Shown: positions 23,426-37,084 of the stretch, piece after piece
Numbering within the stretch: position 1 is the first letter of the stretch
Layout of the letters: every line of letters begins with the position of its first letter
Assembly: GCA_026874595.1 (NCBI GenBank)
Contig: CM049314.1
Coordinates: 37,801,229-37,865,228, forward strand
Length of the DNA: 64,000 nucleotides
Direction: 5' to 3'
Source of the DNA: Sipunculus nudus
Lineage: Eukaryota > Annelida > Sipuncula > Golfingiida > Sipunculidae
Translations under genes and position numbers: made by a program
Notes under the pieces: model-generated
The model's input: only the letters and a program-made list of their open reading frames with translations
What the model was told of the DNA's origin: nothing
Databases searched by the model: none

Positions 23426-24114
23426 AGAAAAAAAAAAGTTTTGTGTCAGGTATTGTCACCTTAACTGCTCGTTGATACGATTGAATAATTGATAAAATGA
23501 TTTTCATTAATTGTATAATATTGACTTGGTGATTATTCCAGTCCTGATTGTAGGGAACACTTATAAGTCTGTTGGACGGATGTTCTGACATTTTGTCGTA
23601 AAGGAAATTATTAAGTATATTTGATCAGTTAGCGCATGTACAACTATTTTATGGGGTCGTTTAAGTCAGCGGGAATATCTTTGGTGCCTTCTTTCGCCTG
23701 CAGATGTCCATGCTAGTGAATTTCAGACAGAGTGGTGGAGCATTACTGAGATTTATTTCCTTGGCTGTCAATCAGTTACTAGAATGAGACCAATCAAATT
23801 AGTCTATTTACTGTGGGTTTATTTTTATTCATAAAACGGGTTACACTAACAACAATGTTGTATATTGTGCCTAATCATTGCTTCACTTGCACAGCTACAA
23901 AATCCATAAAATTCTGTAATATATATGATTTGAAACTCCCTCTGTAATGATGAAGCCTTACAAGGCTAAACAACTCGGTAGAACACGTGTAAGACACAGC
24001 CGATAGTCTTGTTAAATGTTACAATATCTATATTTTTCGTGATATGTTTTATACTGTATCATTGTTATTTTAAATTTATGTAATTAAATGGTTCTCATAA
24101 TGGTTCTCAATTAT

Positions 24115-24173
24115 GGTTAACCTTTGGATGCAATAGGTTACAAGCTATAAGTTGCTGCTACACCACACAGAGA

Positions 24174-24227
<54 letters not shown>

Positions 24228-24757
24228 CTCAGTGGTGCAATAGGTTACAAGCTTTGTGTTGCTGTTACGGTAATTAACAACGCAAATTAAGAAAAAAAAA
24301 AGAGAGAGAGGATTTTATTTTATTTGATTGGTCAGATTCTTGATGATTTCTATATGCAATACTAAACTTTTGATGGAAACATTGCACCAGACGTTCTCGT
24401 AGAACACGTGTAAGCGAGTCATTTGATTAGTTCAATGAAGTTATTCATTATTCATGAAATAGAATCGCTGAATCAAGGTCTAATGCTGGATAGCATGAAT
24501 ATGTATGGGTCACTCAAAAGAGAACATATTTGTACATGTTTTTCCCTTAAAAGTGCAAACACCCTTCTCTAGATGTTACCATTATGTCCTGTCCGGCCAT
24601 TTAATACAGGTATACAAACAGACGAAAATATATTGCATCAACTCCTGGATGAGGCCCAATTCCAGACTGTTTTTGACTCCCCACAAATTATAAATGAAAA
24701 TGCATCCTTTGTAATCATGTTATTTGTACACAGAAAAAAATAACAAGACCGAGGAAC
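24115..24757 (+). repeat. Duplicated block, partner of 18.2-18.8 kb
   Basis: Carries CCTTTGGATGCAATAGGTTA, a long (GA)n at 24171-24226, a second local copy of the GCAATAGGTTACAAGCTT phrase at 24237, then CTAGATGTTACCATTATG and AACTCCTGGATGAGG. The internal duplication shows GA-run-flanked copying. Confidence 0.75.
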
Positions 24758-24961
24758 CAGGGGCGGATCCAGGATCTAGGAAAAAAAAGGGGGGGGGGGG
24801 TGTCCAACCCAGGAGGACTAATAACCCCGGTCCGGATAAGGGGTGGTCCAGGCCACTAAAATTTGTTTGAAACCCTTTAAAAGGTTGTGGCGGCTGAAGA
24901 AAGGGGGGGGGGGGGGACCGGACCCCCTTGAGCCCCCCCCCCCCTCCGAGATCCGCTACTG
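24758..24961. mobile_element. GCGGATC-family inverted-repeat element
   Basis: Left CAGGGGCGGATCCAGGATC, right GAGATCCGCTACTG, with long G and C runs just inside the ends and the internal family phrase CCAACCCAGGAGGACTAATA. It sits inside the duplicated block and is absent from the partner at 18.7 kb, so it inserted after that duplication. Confidence 0.8.
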
Positions 24962-27208
24962 CAAACAGACAGATGGACTAACACAAGTGAAAATATAACA
25001 TCTATTTTTTTTTTTTACTGGCAGATATATCACTGTATGATGTAATAAAAAGCCGGACCTGTTTTTCCACAACTGTAGCTCATAGTGGCTTATAGGTTTG
25101 GAGAATGCGGACCTGGTGGGGAATATTGTATTTTTGCGGTGTTGATATGACCAGGATATCTGAATCGTGTGTAAACTCTTATGCTTAGTTGTTTCTTCTT
25201 TAATGATAAGGGGTGCGCGCATATAATAAATTTTGTATATAATACCAAAGTCTATAAATTGTTGGTGTGCAAGGGTTAGGAAAATCTGGCTGTCAATTTT
25301 AATCATAATAATATTTCAAACATTGTTTAATAAGGATATGATCTAGGAAAAAGCCGAATTCGATTATGGAAGTATAACACAGCTACCCTTTCTCAGGCGT
25401 TTTAATAATTGATCAGGGTTGCACAGTAAAGCACGGATCCACAAGATGGTGCAAATAGTAAGTTTATTGACAATAAGATCAGTGAAATTTTAAACGTAAA
25501 CACAAGTAGTGACATGTATCGTGGCGGCTGCAAAAAAACGGGTCATTAGACAAGTGATGATGAGTAACATGTCAGATATACAACAAAACTGTGAATCCCC
25601 TATGATAATATATATATAGGTTAAATACAGTGCGCTGAAAACCTTCAGGTGTGGTCAGTAAACAGTCAAATATTTTAAGTGATGTCAAAATCAAACGACA
25701 ATTAACCTCAAGCGTATCTTAATTGTTACATGACATATCCTGTGCACTTTCAGTGATATTAATGTTATATTAATCATATAAAACATATTAATCAGAATGA
25801 CCTTTGCTGTAAATCGAAGTTCATCACATGAATTTTATCATGGCAACGTATGACGAAACGTGTTATCATCATTATCAGTTTCTGTTTTTACAGCATTCAT
25901 GTTCGAATCTGCTTTCAGTAAAGGTATAATGTGTCTACCCCAACTTGCCGTGAGATATAAGCGCTGGTGTGTGCATCCTAATCAATATACCCCCCCGCCC
26001 CCCCCCCCCCCCCCATCCAGTTGTAGTCAATATGCACTGAGAATGACATCCATATGAACATTACAGAACAACAAAATCAGTTACAAAATAGGTTGGAGCA
26101 TAACATAACAAAGTTACAAATTATTACAAATATATGTCGATATACTCTATAAGCATGTTCTCTAATAAATCATGGCTAGACCTAGGACTCGGTACATATT
26201 TCCACCATCAGACACTACCCATTTAATGCTTCAGGCCTACAGCATTCTAATGGCAGTGTATCAAAGGACAACACCTTACACTGCGTAGAACAGGGCTCAC
26301 AAGAGTAGGACTTTTCTGGTTAGGGTATGTGGGCGTCAAAACCTGCTGCCCATAATTGACTAGGGCTTCTCAATACACCAGCGGCGAAAGTATAAATGTA
26401 GTCCGTTCACCGTTCAAATAATTTGCATTAGAATTAGTTCAATACAAACTACATAAACTTTGGTATTTTGTGAAAAGGGTTAACAGAATAAGTAATATTT
26501 TGTAAGTCTGCGCAAGGGAAATGTAAACTTTTTATTGAAATGTAACAACTTTTGATTTGAAAGTTTGACAATTGAGACAAGTAGTTCCGGTGTCATGGCT
26601 GCTCACGTGGTAATCTAATGGCAGCCATGTTTACCAAATTTTAAATAATCATACGGTTCAGAATTACAATTAAAACTGAACAATTCAGCATTACGCTGCT
26701 TCCCAGTTGCTGCCACCTGGTGTCACTGAGTGATACTAATCTCAACTGACCCAACATAACATTACAATGATAAGGTCAATGATTCTCACTAATCCAACTG
26801 ACATGACATCACATTACATCTATAACCGATCTGGATTGAGAGAGGGAGAGGGACTTATGAGACTAAATGGGATGAGAAGAGAACGATATTTATATGTATG
26901 ACAAAGGCTTCCTGTACATGGTCGTTGCGGATTATTATAGAGATTTTAAAAGTGAGATAACCTGAGGACAGCCTTGTTTATGAGACTGTATATCTTAATT
27001 TCTTAACCTGATTTTCTTTATGAAACGTCTGCATTCTCCATACACCATGACTACAGATAGCCTTGACCAAGTTACACACCAAATTATTTTAAGAATAATT
27101 ATTTTTCAATTACCTCTAATAATAAAATGTCTACAATGATGTTAAGAAAGGATTTCTTATAAGTGCTTCGAAAGGGGTAAATTCTTGTCTCCGCCTACGC
27201 TCACCAAG
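24962..27208. other. Intergenic, no supportable gene
   Basis: Starts with the tail of the duplicated block (CAGACAGATGGACTAACACA). Then plain AT-rich sequence with a C homopolymer (25990-26013) and a CTCF-like reverse-strand motif near 26704-26717 (CACCAGGTGGCAG). Nothing codes convincingly. Confidence 0.4.
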
Positions 27209-27414
27209 CAGGGGCGGATCCAGATTTTAGGAAAAAGAAGGGGCCAACCCAGAAGGACTAATGATAAAACCTAAACAAAAGGATCCCAGGTCAGGGAAGG
27301 GGGGGGGGGGGGGTCTCCAGGCGGCAAAAATTAGTCTGAAACCCTTAAATGAAAAGGTTACGTGCGGCGGCTGTAAAAGGTGTTGGTCTGGACCCCCTCC
27401 GGATCCGATTTCTG
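27209..27414. mobile_element. GCGGATC-family inverted-repeat element
   Basis: CAGGGGCGGATCCAGATTTTAG at left, GGATCCGATTTCTG at right, internal CCAACCCAGAAGGACTAATG and a G15 run. Same interior as the element at 24758, so a true family with a body, not just shared ends. Confidence 0.8.
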
Positions 27415-27774
27415 CCAAGTAAGATCTGTTCCAGGCTAAATAGATACCTAGAACAGAATAGAATTGGTCTATTCAAGGGCTTGTTTGTTTGTTTGACACT
27501 TCGCAAAAAGTATTTTAGGTGGCGCCACAAGTCTCCACTAGGAAATGGAGAGATCCAAAATCGATGGAAATGCAAAGTTTCAGCTCAATACTCTTATCTA
27601 AAAGACACCCAGGTTCGTACTGCACAGAAAGGATTGCAGGTGGCGAGTCCCGTTATTGTTATGCACAACTACATAGGTGAGGGGACAACTATGCCGGGTT
27701 ATTAAAGATCGGTACAACGTTCTCAGAGGAGATTTTAACAAAGGTGATTATAACAAAAAAATAACTAATGGCAT

Positions 27775-28340
27775 ATCTTGGAAAAAGCTGAAAAGACCAT
27801 AACAGCCTGCAGAAAGTAGGTCAATACAGGTTGCGCCTCCTGCAGGTCAAAATCATTTAGAAGTCACGTGATTAATATTCCTTTGAAATTTGACACTGAA
27901 GGCTACAGCAGTTTCTAAGATATTTGGTAACATACAATACATTATGTATGGAAACACATCAAGTTGTCAAATTTTGTGATCGACACCTATGGAAATTCCG
28001 GAGAGATGCCATCTCGAAAATGACTTGACTGAATTTATACCTAAATTATTCCCCTTCCTCTAAGGAACTGTTGTCTATGATATGAGAGCCAAAATATTAA
28101 TACTTTATGATATATTGTGAAAGAAAGCAGCAAAGACCATTAGAGGCTACAGAAAGCAGGTCAACACAGGTGGCGCCACTTGTAGGTTAAATTCATTTAG
28201 CAGTCACATGATCCATATTCCTGTGAAATTTGAAACTGAAGGCTGCAGCAGTTCCTAAGATATTTTGAAACAGACAATACATCATGTGTAGAAACACATC
28301 AAGTTGTCAAATATTGCGATCGACACAATTTGAAGTTCCG
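27775..28340. repeat. Tandem duplication, about 340-bp period
   Basis: Two units: 27775-28005 and 28115-28340. Both contain AAAGACCAT, CTGCAGAAAGTAGGTCAA or CTACAGAAAGCAGGTCAA, AGTCAC.TGAT, ACTGAAGGCT, CAGCAGTT and AAACACATCAAGTTGTCAAA, in order. Moderately diverged. No coding signal. Confidence 0.85.
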
Positions 28341-28472
28341 TTAAGGTCACAATAAAAGGTCCAAGAGGTTACTGTCACAAAAAGAAAACATTGTGTTATT
28401 TTCGAAGCGAATAGAGGTAACAAACATCATGCGTAAGACAGACTATTATTCGACTGGTCACAGCAGATTGGA

Positions 28473-28776
28473 TATAAGCCGGCCTCCGGTCTATCGACTT
28501 TCTCCATTGATTTTCCATGCAGATCATCAAAATGTTAGATCATTTTGGTCACTTCTGATTTCGTCTCCAGGATTGTTATTGGCCTCAGAAAAGGAAGTTT
28601 GTAAATCAGCCGATATTTTCGCTTCTGTCATTACATCTACCAAATTTCCGGTAAAATTGACATTGTCCTGGATTTTTACAGCTGATTTTTCCTGTTGGAT
28701 TAAAAAATTTCCGGCCGGCAGCACCATCACGTCTCCTGATTCAACCGATTAACCCAAAAATGGGAGGCCGGTTATA
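28473..28776. mobile_element. Candidate 300-bp inverted-repeat element with an open antisense frame
   Basis: TATAAGCCGGCCTCC at the left and GGAGGCCGGTTATA at the right are inverted copies with one extra base. Inside, the minus strand carries 67 codons (28527-28730) without stop, hydrophilic, no known domain; the plus strand is also open. GC-rich ends in AT-rich context favour a mobile element over a gene. Confidence 0.45.
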
Positions 28777-29592
28777 GAATGGTAGTTTGAACGCGTTCAC
28801 AGTCACATTTTTTATAAATTCAGCAAGCAACAGATGTCATATTCTTAATTATGCTAGTTTTAAAAGTTTATTAAGGTGACAAACGTTTATTTATTATTCC
28901 GAGTATAAAAGAAAAAGTCATATCTGTTATGCGATTAAACAATTGAGTACATTCATTCCGCAATTCTACTTTTGGGATATAACTACATGCAATATTTATT
29001 TTAGTCACAAAGGGGGTTTCCCCAAACATTTTGTTAATGCAATATAAAAAGGACATTTTGAGGCACCTTTCACAAAAAAATGTGAGGATTTACAGTTCCT
29101 CAACTACTATTCTCCTGAATGCATGTCTTTACATATAACATTGTCCAACTTAAGGGGGTTGGGGTTCACGTGTGGCCGGCTTAAATATTTATTTTTTTTC
29201 AACATATCGTCTGAAATCTTTTGTATCATGTTTGTCCACATGGTGAAAATGCACATCTACATTTATAACTTGCAAAATATCATCGTTTAAATGTAACCCT
29301 CGTGATAAAATAATTTATATGCTCCAAGTATCATCCGCGGAGCCGTGTGGTTAAACGGTCGACCCCGACCCAGGCGGAGCGGTCTGCAGTCAAGTGGGTA
29401 GGTCGTGCCTCACTCACAGAGAAGTGCAGTTTCGGGGGGGGGGGGGGGGGGGGGAGGGGAGGGATCTTGTGGGTGGTATAACCCAGCAGTATGTAATAAC
29501 GAAAAGACCCCCTTTCTCAGTATATATAGTAATTTTTGGGTGCTGTCTTAATAAAGTGAGCTGTTCATTGATATCCTCAACTTATGAATTAT

Positions 29593-29975
29593 GTTACGGA
29601 TTGACATAAAAGAGGACCGAACTGTCTCGCTAGCGAAGCTTGCTTTTCTAGCGAAAGGGTTGGAACGCCGGACATGTGGGCCACCGACATGGGTTCGAAT
29701 CCCGGTTCGGCCCAGTATTTTCCCTTGAATAATTTGTCTTCCTAATAAATTGGGGCTTTTCCAACGTGACGGTAAACTTTGTAATTACCGTCACCAAGCT
29801 CACCAAAAGTGTGACCCTTGGGATAATTTGTCTTGTTCTGATAGCAGAACGCTCTTAAGAGGGGGTGTATTACGGGGTGACATAAAAGCGGACCGAACTG
29901 TCTCGCTAGTGAAGCTTGCTTTTCTAGCGAAGCGGTTGGAACGCCGGAAATGAGCGCCACCGAGAAATTTTCTTT
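29593..29975 (+). mobile_element. tRNA-derived SINE-like element with a partial second copy
   Basis: TAGCGAAAGGG (29649) fits the RNA polymerase III A box and GGTTCGAATCC (29692) the B box, 43 nt apart as in a tRNA. About 276 bp further on, a second 5' portion (GGACCGAACTGTCTCGCTAG at 29890) repeats the head but stops before the B box. This insert is absent from unit B at the homologous site (about 52250). Confidence 0.6.
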
Positions 29976-30689
29976 CTAACAATAATATATTAATAAACTG
30001 TGGATATCTTAATAATTTAAGGACTAGGGAATAAAAAGTATATTTGAAAAAAAAAAATTGATTATGTATCACTGGGAAAAGAAATAGGTAAAATGAGAGA
30101 TGTTACAGCTCAACGTCGAACCATTGTATTCACATCTTTCACTGGCATGTATAATTTAAAATTGATCGCTTGTCTATGCATAATGTAGTATGACTCCAAT
30201 TGACATTAAAATGATAATAGACAGCGACGGTGAATAATGATCTGGTTGGTATTAGTTTACAAAGAGTAACAAATGCTTCACGAACCAAACAAAACATTAT
30301 TTGCCAAATTCTGGTGTGGCTCAAATGCCCTGGGTTGAAAAATGATATATAAGAAAGTGTCATTAGATAAGTTAACATTGCCTGAAGTGTTAACCCAGAC
30401 GGATTTGAAAGACATTTTCATATTACTCGCTCTAGGTTGCATTGGTTCGTGACTTATATATTTGTTTATAATGCTATGAAAAAACATATTTGAGAGTGTA
30501 AAGAAACAACGTGGAATTTGATTTATTCTCTTTCAAGTAGAATTGATTAGTACATTTATTATAAAAATGACAAATGAACTTAGTTATAAGGTGGTTTGGC
30601 GGTATTGCGGTGCTTGAATAAACAAGAACGTCTCGTTTTATTGGCTGAACAGGGCAGTATTAATCTCACACAAGGGACACTTATTACAT

Positions 30690-30860
30690 GATGTTATTCC
30701 CAGGGGAAACAAATCGTTGCTTGGTTTCACACAAATTATGACATGGGTTATTATAAATACCATCAGTTATGAAGACACTGTTGTTATCTTGTGCGATAAG
30801 CGGACTTTGTGGCCGTAAAGGATTATGGGTGTGGAAAACCTGTGGCTTCTAATAATGACA
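30690..30860 (+). repeat. TATA-module repeat
   Basis: One of about ten copies. Landmarks in order: AAACAAATCGTTG, GGTTTCACACAAATTATGAC, TTATAAATACCATCAGTTAT, AAGCGGACTTTGTGGCCG, AAACCTGTGG. Neighbouring GAACGTCTCGTTTTAT-GGCTGAACAGG extends the block to the left. Confidence 0.75.
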
Positions 30861-30897
30861 AGCGGCAAGTGTTTTCCCACAATCCTCAAAGAAAGGA

Positions 30898-30898
<1 letters not shown>

Positions 30899-30932
<34 letters not shown>
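30899..30932. repeat. (GA)n microsatellite
   Basis: GA run at the right end of the TATA-module block, as also at 53178 and 56518. Confidence 0.92.
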
Positions 30933-31060
30933 ACGAGAGCACTTGATTTTTATTTTTTTTTTGTCGAGGTAATGTTTAAACCGAGATATCTGCAGACATG
31001 TTATAAGCTAGTTACCAATAAGTTTGAGTGACATTTAGCCTTTCAAATTATTAGGTTTGG

Positions 31061-32939
31061 CAGTGTCTTTTCCTAAACATCTCTGTAAACAACTCATACC
31101 TGAACTAAGGTAATGTCAAAGTTCTTTATAAAATGACATTTTAAAGTTCCAACGGGGCTTTTCTAATGTCTTTGTCTCTTTTCTTTTAACGTGCAGTAAA
31201 TATTTTATTTGATATATGACTGTTTTTATTTTATCCTGTTGAGGTTGGCATTACGGACGTGTTTTGGGGCCTCGGACCGTGCACATTGAAAGGTCTTATT
31301 TAACTCAAATTATAAATAAAAAAAACTAAATAGTAAATGAAAACTAGGAATAAACGGTTACAGGAAGGCAAGCAAGTGGACAGTTTACTAAAAATATCTG
31401 GTGGCTGGAAGAGGAGAAACGTCTTGTTCATAAATACCTACTCCACCGATACAATCACAGGGGAAGCCGAAGAAAGAGGGACCGAAGGGAGCTTGGTTCT
31501 TTTCAAGACACAGATATTGATAGTAAAACTAAACATTTTTACAGAGACTATAAATGTTACCATAGGCACGCACAGAATATCATGAGGTATCGTGAGGACA
31601 TTGACACAAAACTTAATTTATTAAAATAACGAAGAAAAATAACACAGTTGACTCAAAGCCTTCAGTTCTCACAGAACCAGGATGACGAGAACAAAGAGAC
31701 GGTAAATGTCAGAAGATACTCAAAAATCAGTATAACAAGTGAAAGGTATCAAGAAAATTCAGCAAAACGCAAAAAAGAGAAATGAAAGAAACTAAAACAG
31801 AGATGTGGAAAAAATGAATGAATTGGAAAAACGGACTATGAGCTCAAATGACGGACCTTACCGCAAATGCTTACAATGACGGACTGAAAGCAACAATCTA
31901 CTGGAGGAAACTTATAATAGACGGAAAACACGTCGAAATTCATCGCTAAACGTATTCAGGGAACTGAACCACCTTTATTATAACGGAGCCATTCAACAAA
32001 GTTGTAATTATTATTAGGCCATGAACTTAAACAATTTCAGTGTACAAACCATGCTGTGTAGGTATCTCTTTCAAGTTTGTACTAAATATTTAGTTTGCTT
32101 CAGTTAATACTATACAAATACAATAAACATGGTGTGAATGTTTTTGATATATATGATATTTTGATACAAACGGGCCTTTCGGAATTTCTTGGATGCACCT
32201 TTGTGTTGGTTTCTATGCGGATACGCATGAACAAACAAGTACCCAGTAAGCTTCAAAGGTTACGCGTTTCTAATTGGCTGAAATAAAATAGAACAGTGGG
32301 GCCAGCGAAACATGTGCATCCAATTCCCTTGCACATTCCAACCGGTGATATATTTTTTCCGTTTTCGTGTGAATGCACTGTTCCTATTTTCGCTCGTTAA
32401 CTTGATTGCCATGAATGCGAGTTTAACAGACGTAGATAGGTATACTCACGTGGTGCGTTTATCTATTCCTATATGTCTGTTTTGTGTTATTGTATTGAGC
32501 ACAGTATGATCATTCTAGCTTTACAATGATTTATCGTTAGGGTCATAAACACTATTATTACTTTCGTATGTATTGGTGCATGTGTGACAAGGGCGACCTG
32601 TAATCATGTTGTTGACCATGATTCCACTCTGCTGATGAAGGTATTGTAAACGTGTACTTCTGTTTATTTAATAACTTGTAAGTTTGTTTTTTTTGAATTT
32701 TGGAGATGGCAAATCATATATTAATATGTAGGCCTAATACTGTTAAACAGTATATCATTTAGCTGGTTGACCAACACAGACTGGCACAGCGTTTCAGGCA
32801 ACTGAACAGATAGTTGATAATTGCCAGTATAACAAAAGACCATGTTAGGTATCTTTTTGTTTTATACATACGTTTCCGCATAGTGGAGATTATATATTGT
32901 TTTGTACAACTACAAGAATATATGACTAATTAGAAATTC
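31061..32939. other. No gene recognised; possible 5' part of the LINE
   Basis: A-rich plus strand with many Lys/Glu/Asn codons in broken frames (31337-31585, and 31700-31960 by eye), the composition expected of a decayed LINE ORF1, but no motif supports that. 32100-32930 is plain AT-rich sequence. Confidence 0.3.
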
Positions 32940-35900
32940 GAGAAGTCTCTAATAATTAAAGTAGCTACATTAAATGTAAGGAGTATGAAAACTGTAAGAA
33001 AAGAAGGCGGGTCTTTACATGGGCACAAAAACCAAGGCTGATATAATATACTTACAAGACATATACAGTACAAAGATAGTTGAAAGACAATGGAAGAATG
33101 AGTGGGGAGGAAATATATAACCATAGCAGCATAGTAGATGCATAGCTGTACTTTATAAATCGGTTTGGATTATGAAAGTATCAGAACGTTTAAAGACAAT
33201 GAAGGCATAATATTTTTCCTAGAAACTTCAATTCAAGACAAAATTAGTTATCTGTGCAATATCTATGTACCAAACCTTGGTTTTCTTTATGAGAATGAGA
33301 GATACATTAATACATTATGGGAAAACTCAGGCATGCATTTGATATTAAAAGGAGATTTCAATATTGGTTTTTACTTTATATTGATAAATGTGGTGGTAGA
33401 CAAATTGCTCATTTAAATCAGTTGATGATCTTAAAGATATAACATAAACGTAGACACTTGTAGATTTTTGGTGACTGCGAAATGGAACTATAACATCTTT
33501 TACATGGAGACAAAAGCAACCATCAATAAAGTGTGTCTGAGAAATGTTGGTCATATCAAATGAGATGCAAGATTTTGTAATTAAAGCCGAAATACTTCCA
33601 GCGCCAATATCAGATCACTGTAAAGTCCTATTATAATGGAAACTATTATTGGGTTAGACAAGAGGAAGGGATATTGAAAATTAAATAATGCTCTGTTACA
33701 AGATGCACATTATATAAAATTAATGAATGAAAAATTGGACATATGGTGCGTCGAGTTCTCACATATGGATTGCAGAAATCAATGGGCAATGAGTATGTAT
33801 TATATCAGATAGGAATAAATTATATTTGCAAAGAAAGTTAAAAAACAGACAGATCAACATTATTATACATTAGTGGATAGATAAAAAATATTAGAAAGTA
33901 AAGGAATTAATAAAGAATAATATTTTCATATAAAAAATAAATTATATTGAAATGAAATGTGAAGGGACCATTATCAGAGCTTATGTCAGGTGGCAATAAT
34001 AACATTCAGAGTAATTAGAGTCAGGCTCAATTGTTACAAGTGAAAAAGGTATTATTGATCTTTTTAAAATATTTTAAACTAATCTTAATAAAAGTAATTA
34101 TGAAGACCTTAATTCTCTAGAGGCTCAACATTTTTAGACAATTCAACCATACAAAAACAAAACTCACAACAGAAGGCAGAGAGCTATATAAGAAACCAAT
34201 AACGTCAGAATAATGTATAAATATAATTTCAAATGAGGTCTTCAGGATATGATGGGTTAATTATAGAATTCTATAAATATTTTTTTTAACAAAATAGGAC
34301 CTTCAGTTAATAATTCGTTTAATAAATCACTTCAGTTGGGTGAAATGTGTCCCTCTCAATAGAAGTCTGTGATAACATTTTTCATTAAAAAAGGTATAAA
34401 TAGATTATTAAACAAAAATAGGAGACCAATGTCCCTTTAAATAATGATTTTTAATTCACATCCAAGGTAATTGCAGAAATAATAATGAAAATTCTACCTT
34501 TAATTATTAGTACTGATCAACATGGTTTTATTAAAGCCAGAAATATATGGGAAGCATTGAGAACAAATTTAGATACAATAGAATACCTTAAAATTATAGT
34601 TCAACAAGAGATACCTCTCATTGTAGAGTTTAAAAAAGTGTTTGATACATTGGAATGGAATTTTATGCAGAGGTTTTGAAACTATCTAATTTTTGAAAAA
34701 AAAATTAATATCTATGGTACCAACATAAGTTCTTGTATAATGTATAATGTATAATGAATACTTCTCAGATTATTTCTTATGAGGGAGGGGAGTGAGAACA
34801 AGAAGACCCTCTCTCCCCATACTTAGTTAATTTTTGTATTGAAATATTAGCAGACAAAATACGACAGAATAATCGAATTCAAAGGATTTCTTTAAATAAC
34901 CATAATATTCTTGTATGTGTACCTTACGCAGAATACAAAACAACTTTAGTTAAACATGTTAATTTAGCCATTAAACTCATGAAGTTAATATCATCATTCT
35001 CAAAATATATCTGGTCTTGAAGTAAAAGGGGAAAAGAAGAAATTTACAATGAAGATAGGTTCAGAACTAAATTCTAAATTTCTTTTTATTGTATATTGGA
35101 TGGATTCTATTAAAATGCTTGGTGTTTATATAACAAAAAAATTAAAAAAGTATTGGCTTAAAAGAATATTAAACCGAAACTCCTTGAGGTAAAAGAGGGT
35201 CTGGACATGTGGAGGCTCAGAGATTTGACTTTGATTGGACGAGTTTCAGTTTATTCAAAATTTCAATATATTGCATCAGTCATTAACCCACCAAAAATAA
35301 AAAGAAAAGAGAAATAGAGAGAGAGAGGTTTTTTTAATTAACATGGAAAGGGAAAAGATAGGGACGGATAAAACGAAGAACTTTAATGGACGATTATGAT
35401 AACGGAGGTCAAAAGATGATAAATGTACAATGTATGATAGACGCACAAAAAGGTATGAAGATAAAACGGCATGAGTATGATAGGTAAACAATGGAAGGAA
35501 GTGGTAGATTTTATTTCTAAAAAGTATGGTGGCCTGCCATTTCTCCTCCACCATAATTATTGAGTTACCAGACTACAAAATTTGAAAAGCTTTTATTTTG
35601 ATTTATTGAAAGTATCGGAGCTTATACGTTTTAGAACACGTAAAGAAATAGTGTGGAATAATAGAAATATGATGGTTAATGGAAAAACTGTATATAATCA
35701 ACATTTTTTGAGAGCAGGTTTGAGGTATAGTACAGATTTGATGGATCAGGATAAGAATATTATGCCCTTTTCTGAGTGGATGAAAAGAGGCTGTAAAATT
35801 AAATTGCATATACTTTGGAGAGGCATTATCTCTCAGACCAAGAACATGATAAGCCAGTTTGACCCTCGCACCAAGATTCAAAATATGGAAAACGAGAATT

Positions 35901-36745
35901 ATTCTCTTAAATTCTCCAGTAAACAACTAAAAAATAACTGCTATATACTCAAACCTGCTGAGAGAAATACCAATAGAAACGAGTGCTGGAGTCAAGATAC
36001 ATAGCAACATGTATAACATTACAGATGAGCAGTGGAAGAATAAATATGAATTGTCAAGGAAACTCACAAGAGATAAAAACTTCAGGAATTACAATATAGA
36101 ATTATTCATAGGGTACTGACCTTAAATGACTGGCTGTATAAATGCAAAATAGCAGAAAGTGACCAATGTTCTTTTTGTATAGTGGAACAGGAAAATTTAG
36201 AACATTTCTTATTCAAGTGAGAAAGTAGATAAACATTTTGGCATGCAGTTAAAACATAAAATATTTTTTCTATTAATACAAGATCGGCGGAATGTATTGA
36301 GAATGTTATACTGGGGATAACGGAAGAAAATAATTGAAGAAAAATGCAAAAACAATGCGTTATTAATGGGGAAAAATTCCTGTATGATTGTAGAGTTTGT
36401 AATGTTAATCAAACTATTCACAGCTTTTATTCACAGATTCAATAAGTATTATGATAATTAGAGAGAAATGACAAAAAAAAAACCCCAAAAAACACGGAAC
36501 TTTGACAGAATTTCAAGAAACCTTTTATTTGATTTAAAGTTGATTAGCTTAAATGAATTATATTTACATGCTTGATATAAGTTCATACATATGAACATGC
36601 TATCACTTCTGTATGTTTAACACTGTGTTATGTTTGTTTTTTGTTCTGTATATTTGTATATTGTCATTGTTTTGTATGTGTTTATTTTGTAAAACAAAAG
36701 AAGGTTGAGGTATGATATATCGTTTTGATTGTATTTGAACGGGTC
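32940..36745 (+). mobile_element. Degenerate L1/Tx1-type LINE (ORF2 remnant)
   Basis: Broken frames read in order as a non-LTR retrotransposon ORF2. The endonuclease begins KVATLNVRSMK (32957), then WKNEWGG-like residues and LKGDFNI near 33340. Reverse transcriptase: SGYDGLIIEFYK near 34230, ITFFIKKG then RRPMSL to 34440, DQHGFIKARNI and FKKVFDTLEWNF at 34510-34670, a GxRxGDP-like stretch near 34790, and VPYAEY near 34925 where the catalytic YADD aspartates are lost. The C-terminal frame 35582-36004 has VWNNRNMMVNGKTVYNQHF, and near 36150 a CSFCIVEQENLEHFLF zinc-knuckle remnant. Many stops and frameshifts: dead. A shorter copy lies in unit B at 54041. Confidence 0.85.
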
Positions 36746-37084
36746 TAGAGCCCAAACACACTCTCTTATAAACACACCTGTAAAGAATGCATAAACTGAA
36801 TGTGCACGGGTAAAAGGTAGAGTTGGCGATCACATTACGCTTCATGAACCAGATCAACGGCAGACACAGGGAGGGTGTTTCCTGATAACATTTCCCGTGC
36901 TTGAAATCTATCTTTTTTTAAACAAAATTCTTATTTGCCTGACAAGAAAAAGAACGAAATACAGGAAAATTTATAAGACAACATAAACATGGTTGTTCAT
37001 ATTTTTCTTGTTGTTTGGTCAGATTCTTTCTAGAAGGGCTGAACTATTAATTAATCTTTTTAATCAATCGTATAAATCTTATGC

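Noticed and set aside
25860-26057. Frame beginning with a hydrophobic stretch and ending in polyproline
   Set aside because: The proline run is a C homopolymer; no conserved signal exon features or phase-matched partner exon.
29613-29713. Possible functional tRNA gene
   Set aside because: A and B boxes are present but the 5' acceptor strand does not pair properly and the head is repeated without its 3' half nearby; better explained as a SINE.
31337-31585. LINE ORF1 candidate (82 codons)
   Set aside because: Lys/Glu-rich but no RRM, zinc-finger or coiled-coil signature that I can see; left as unassigned sequence.
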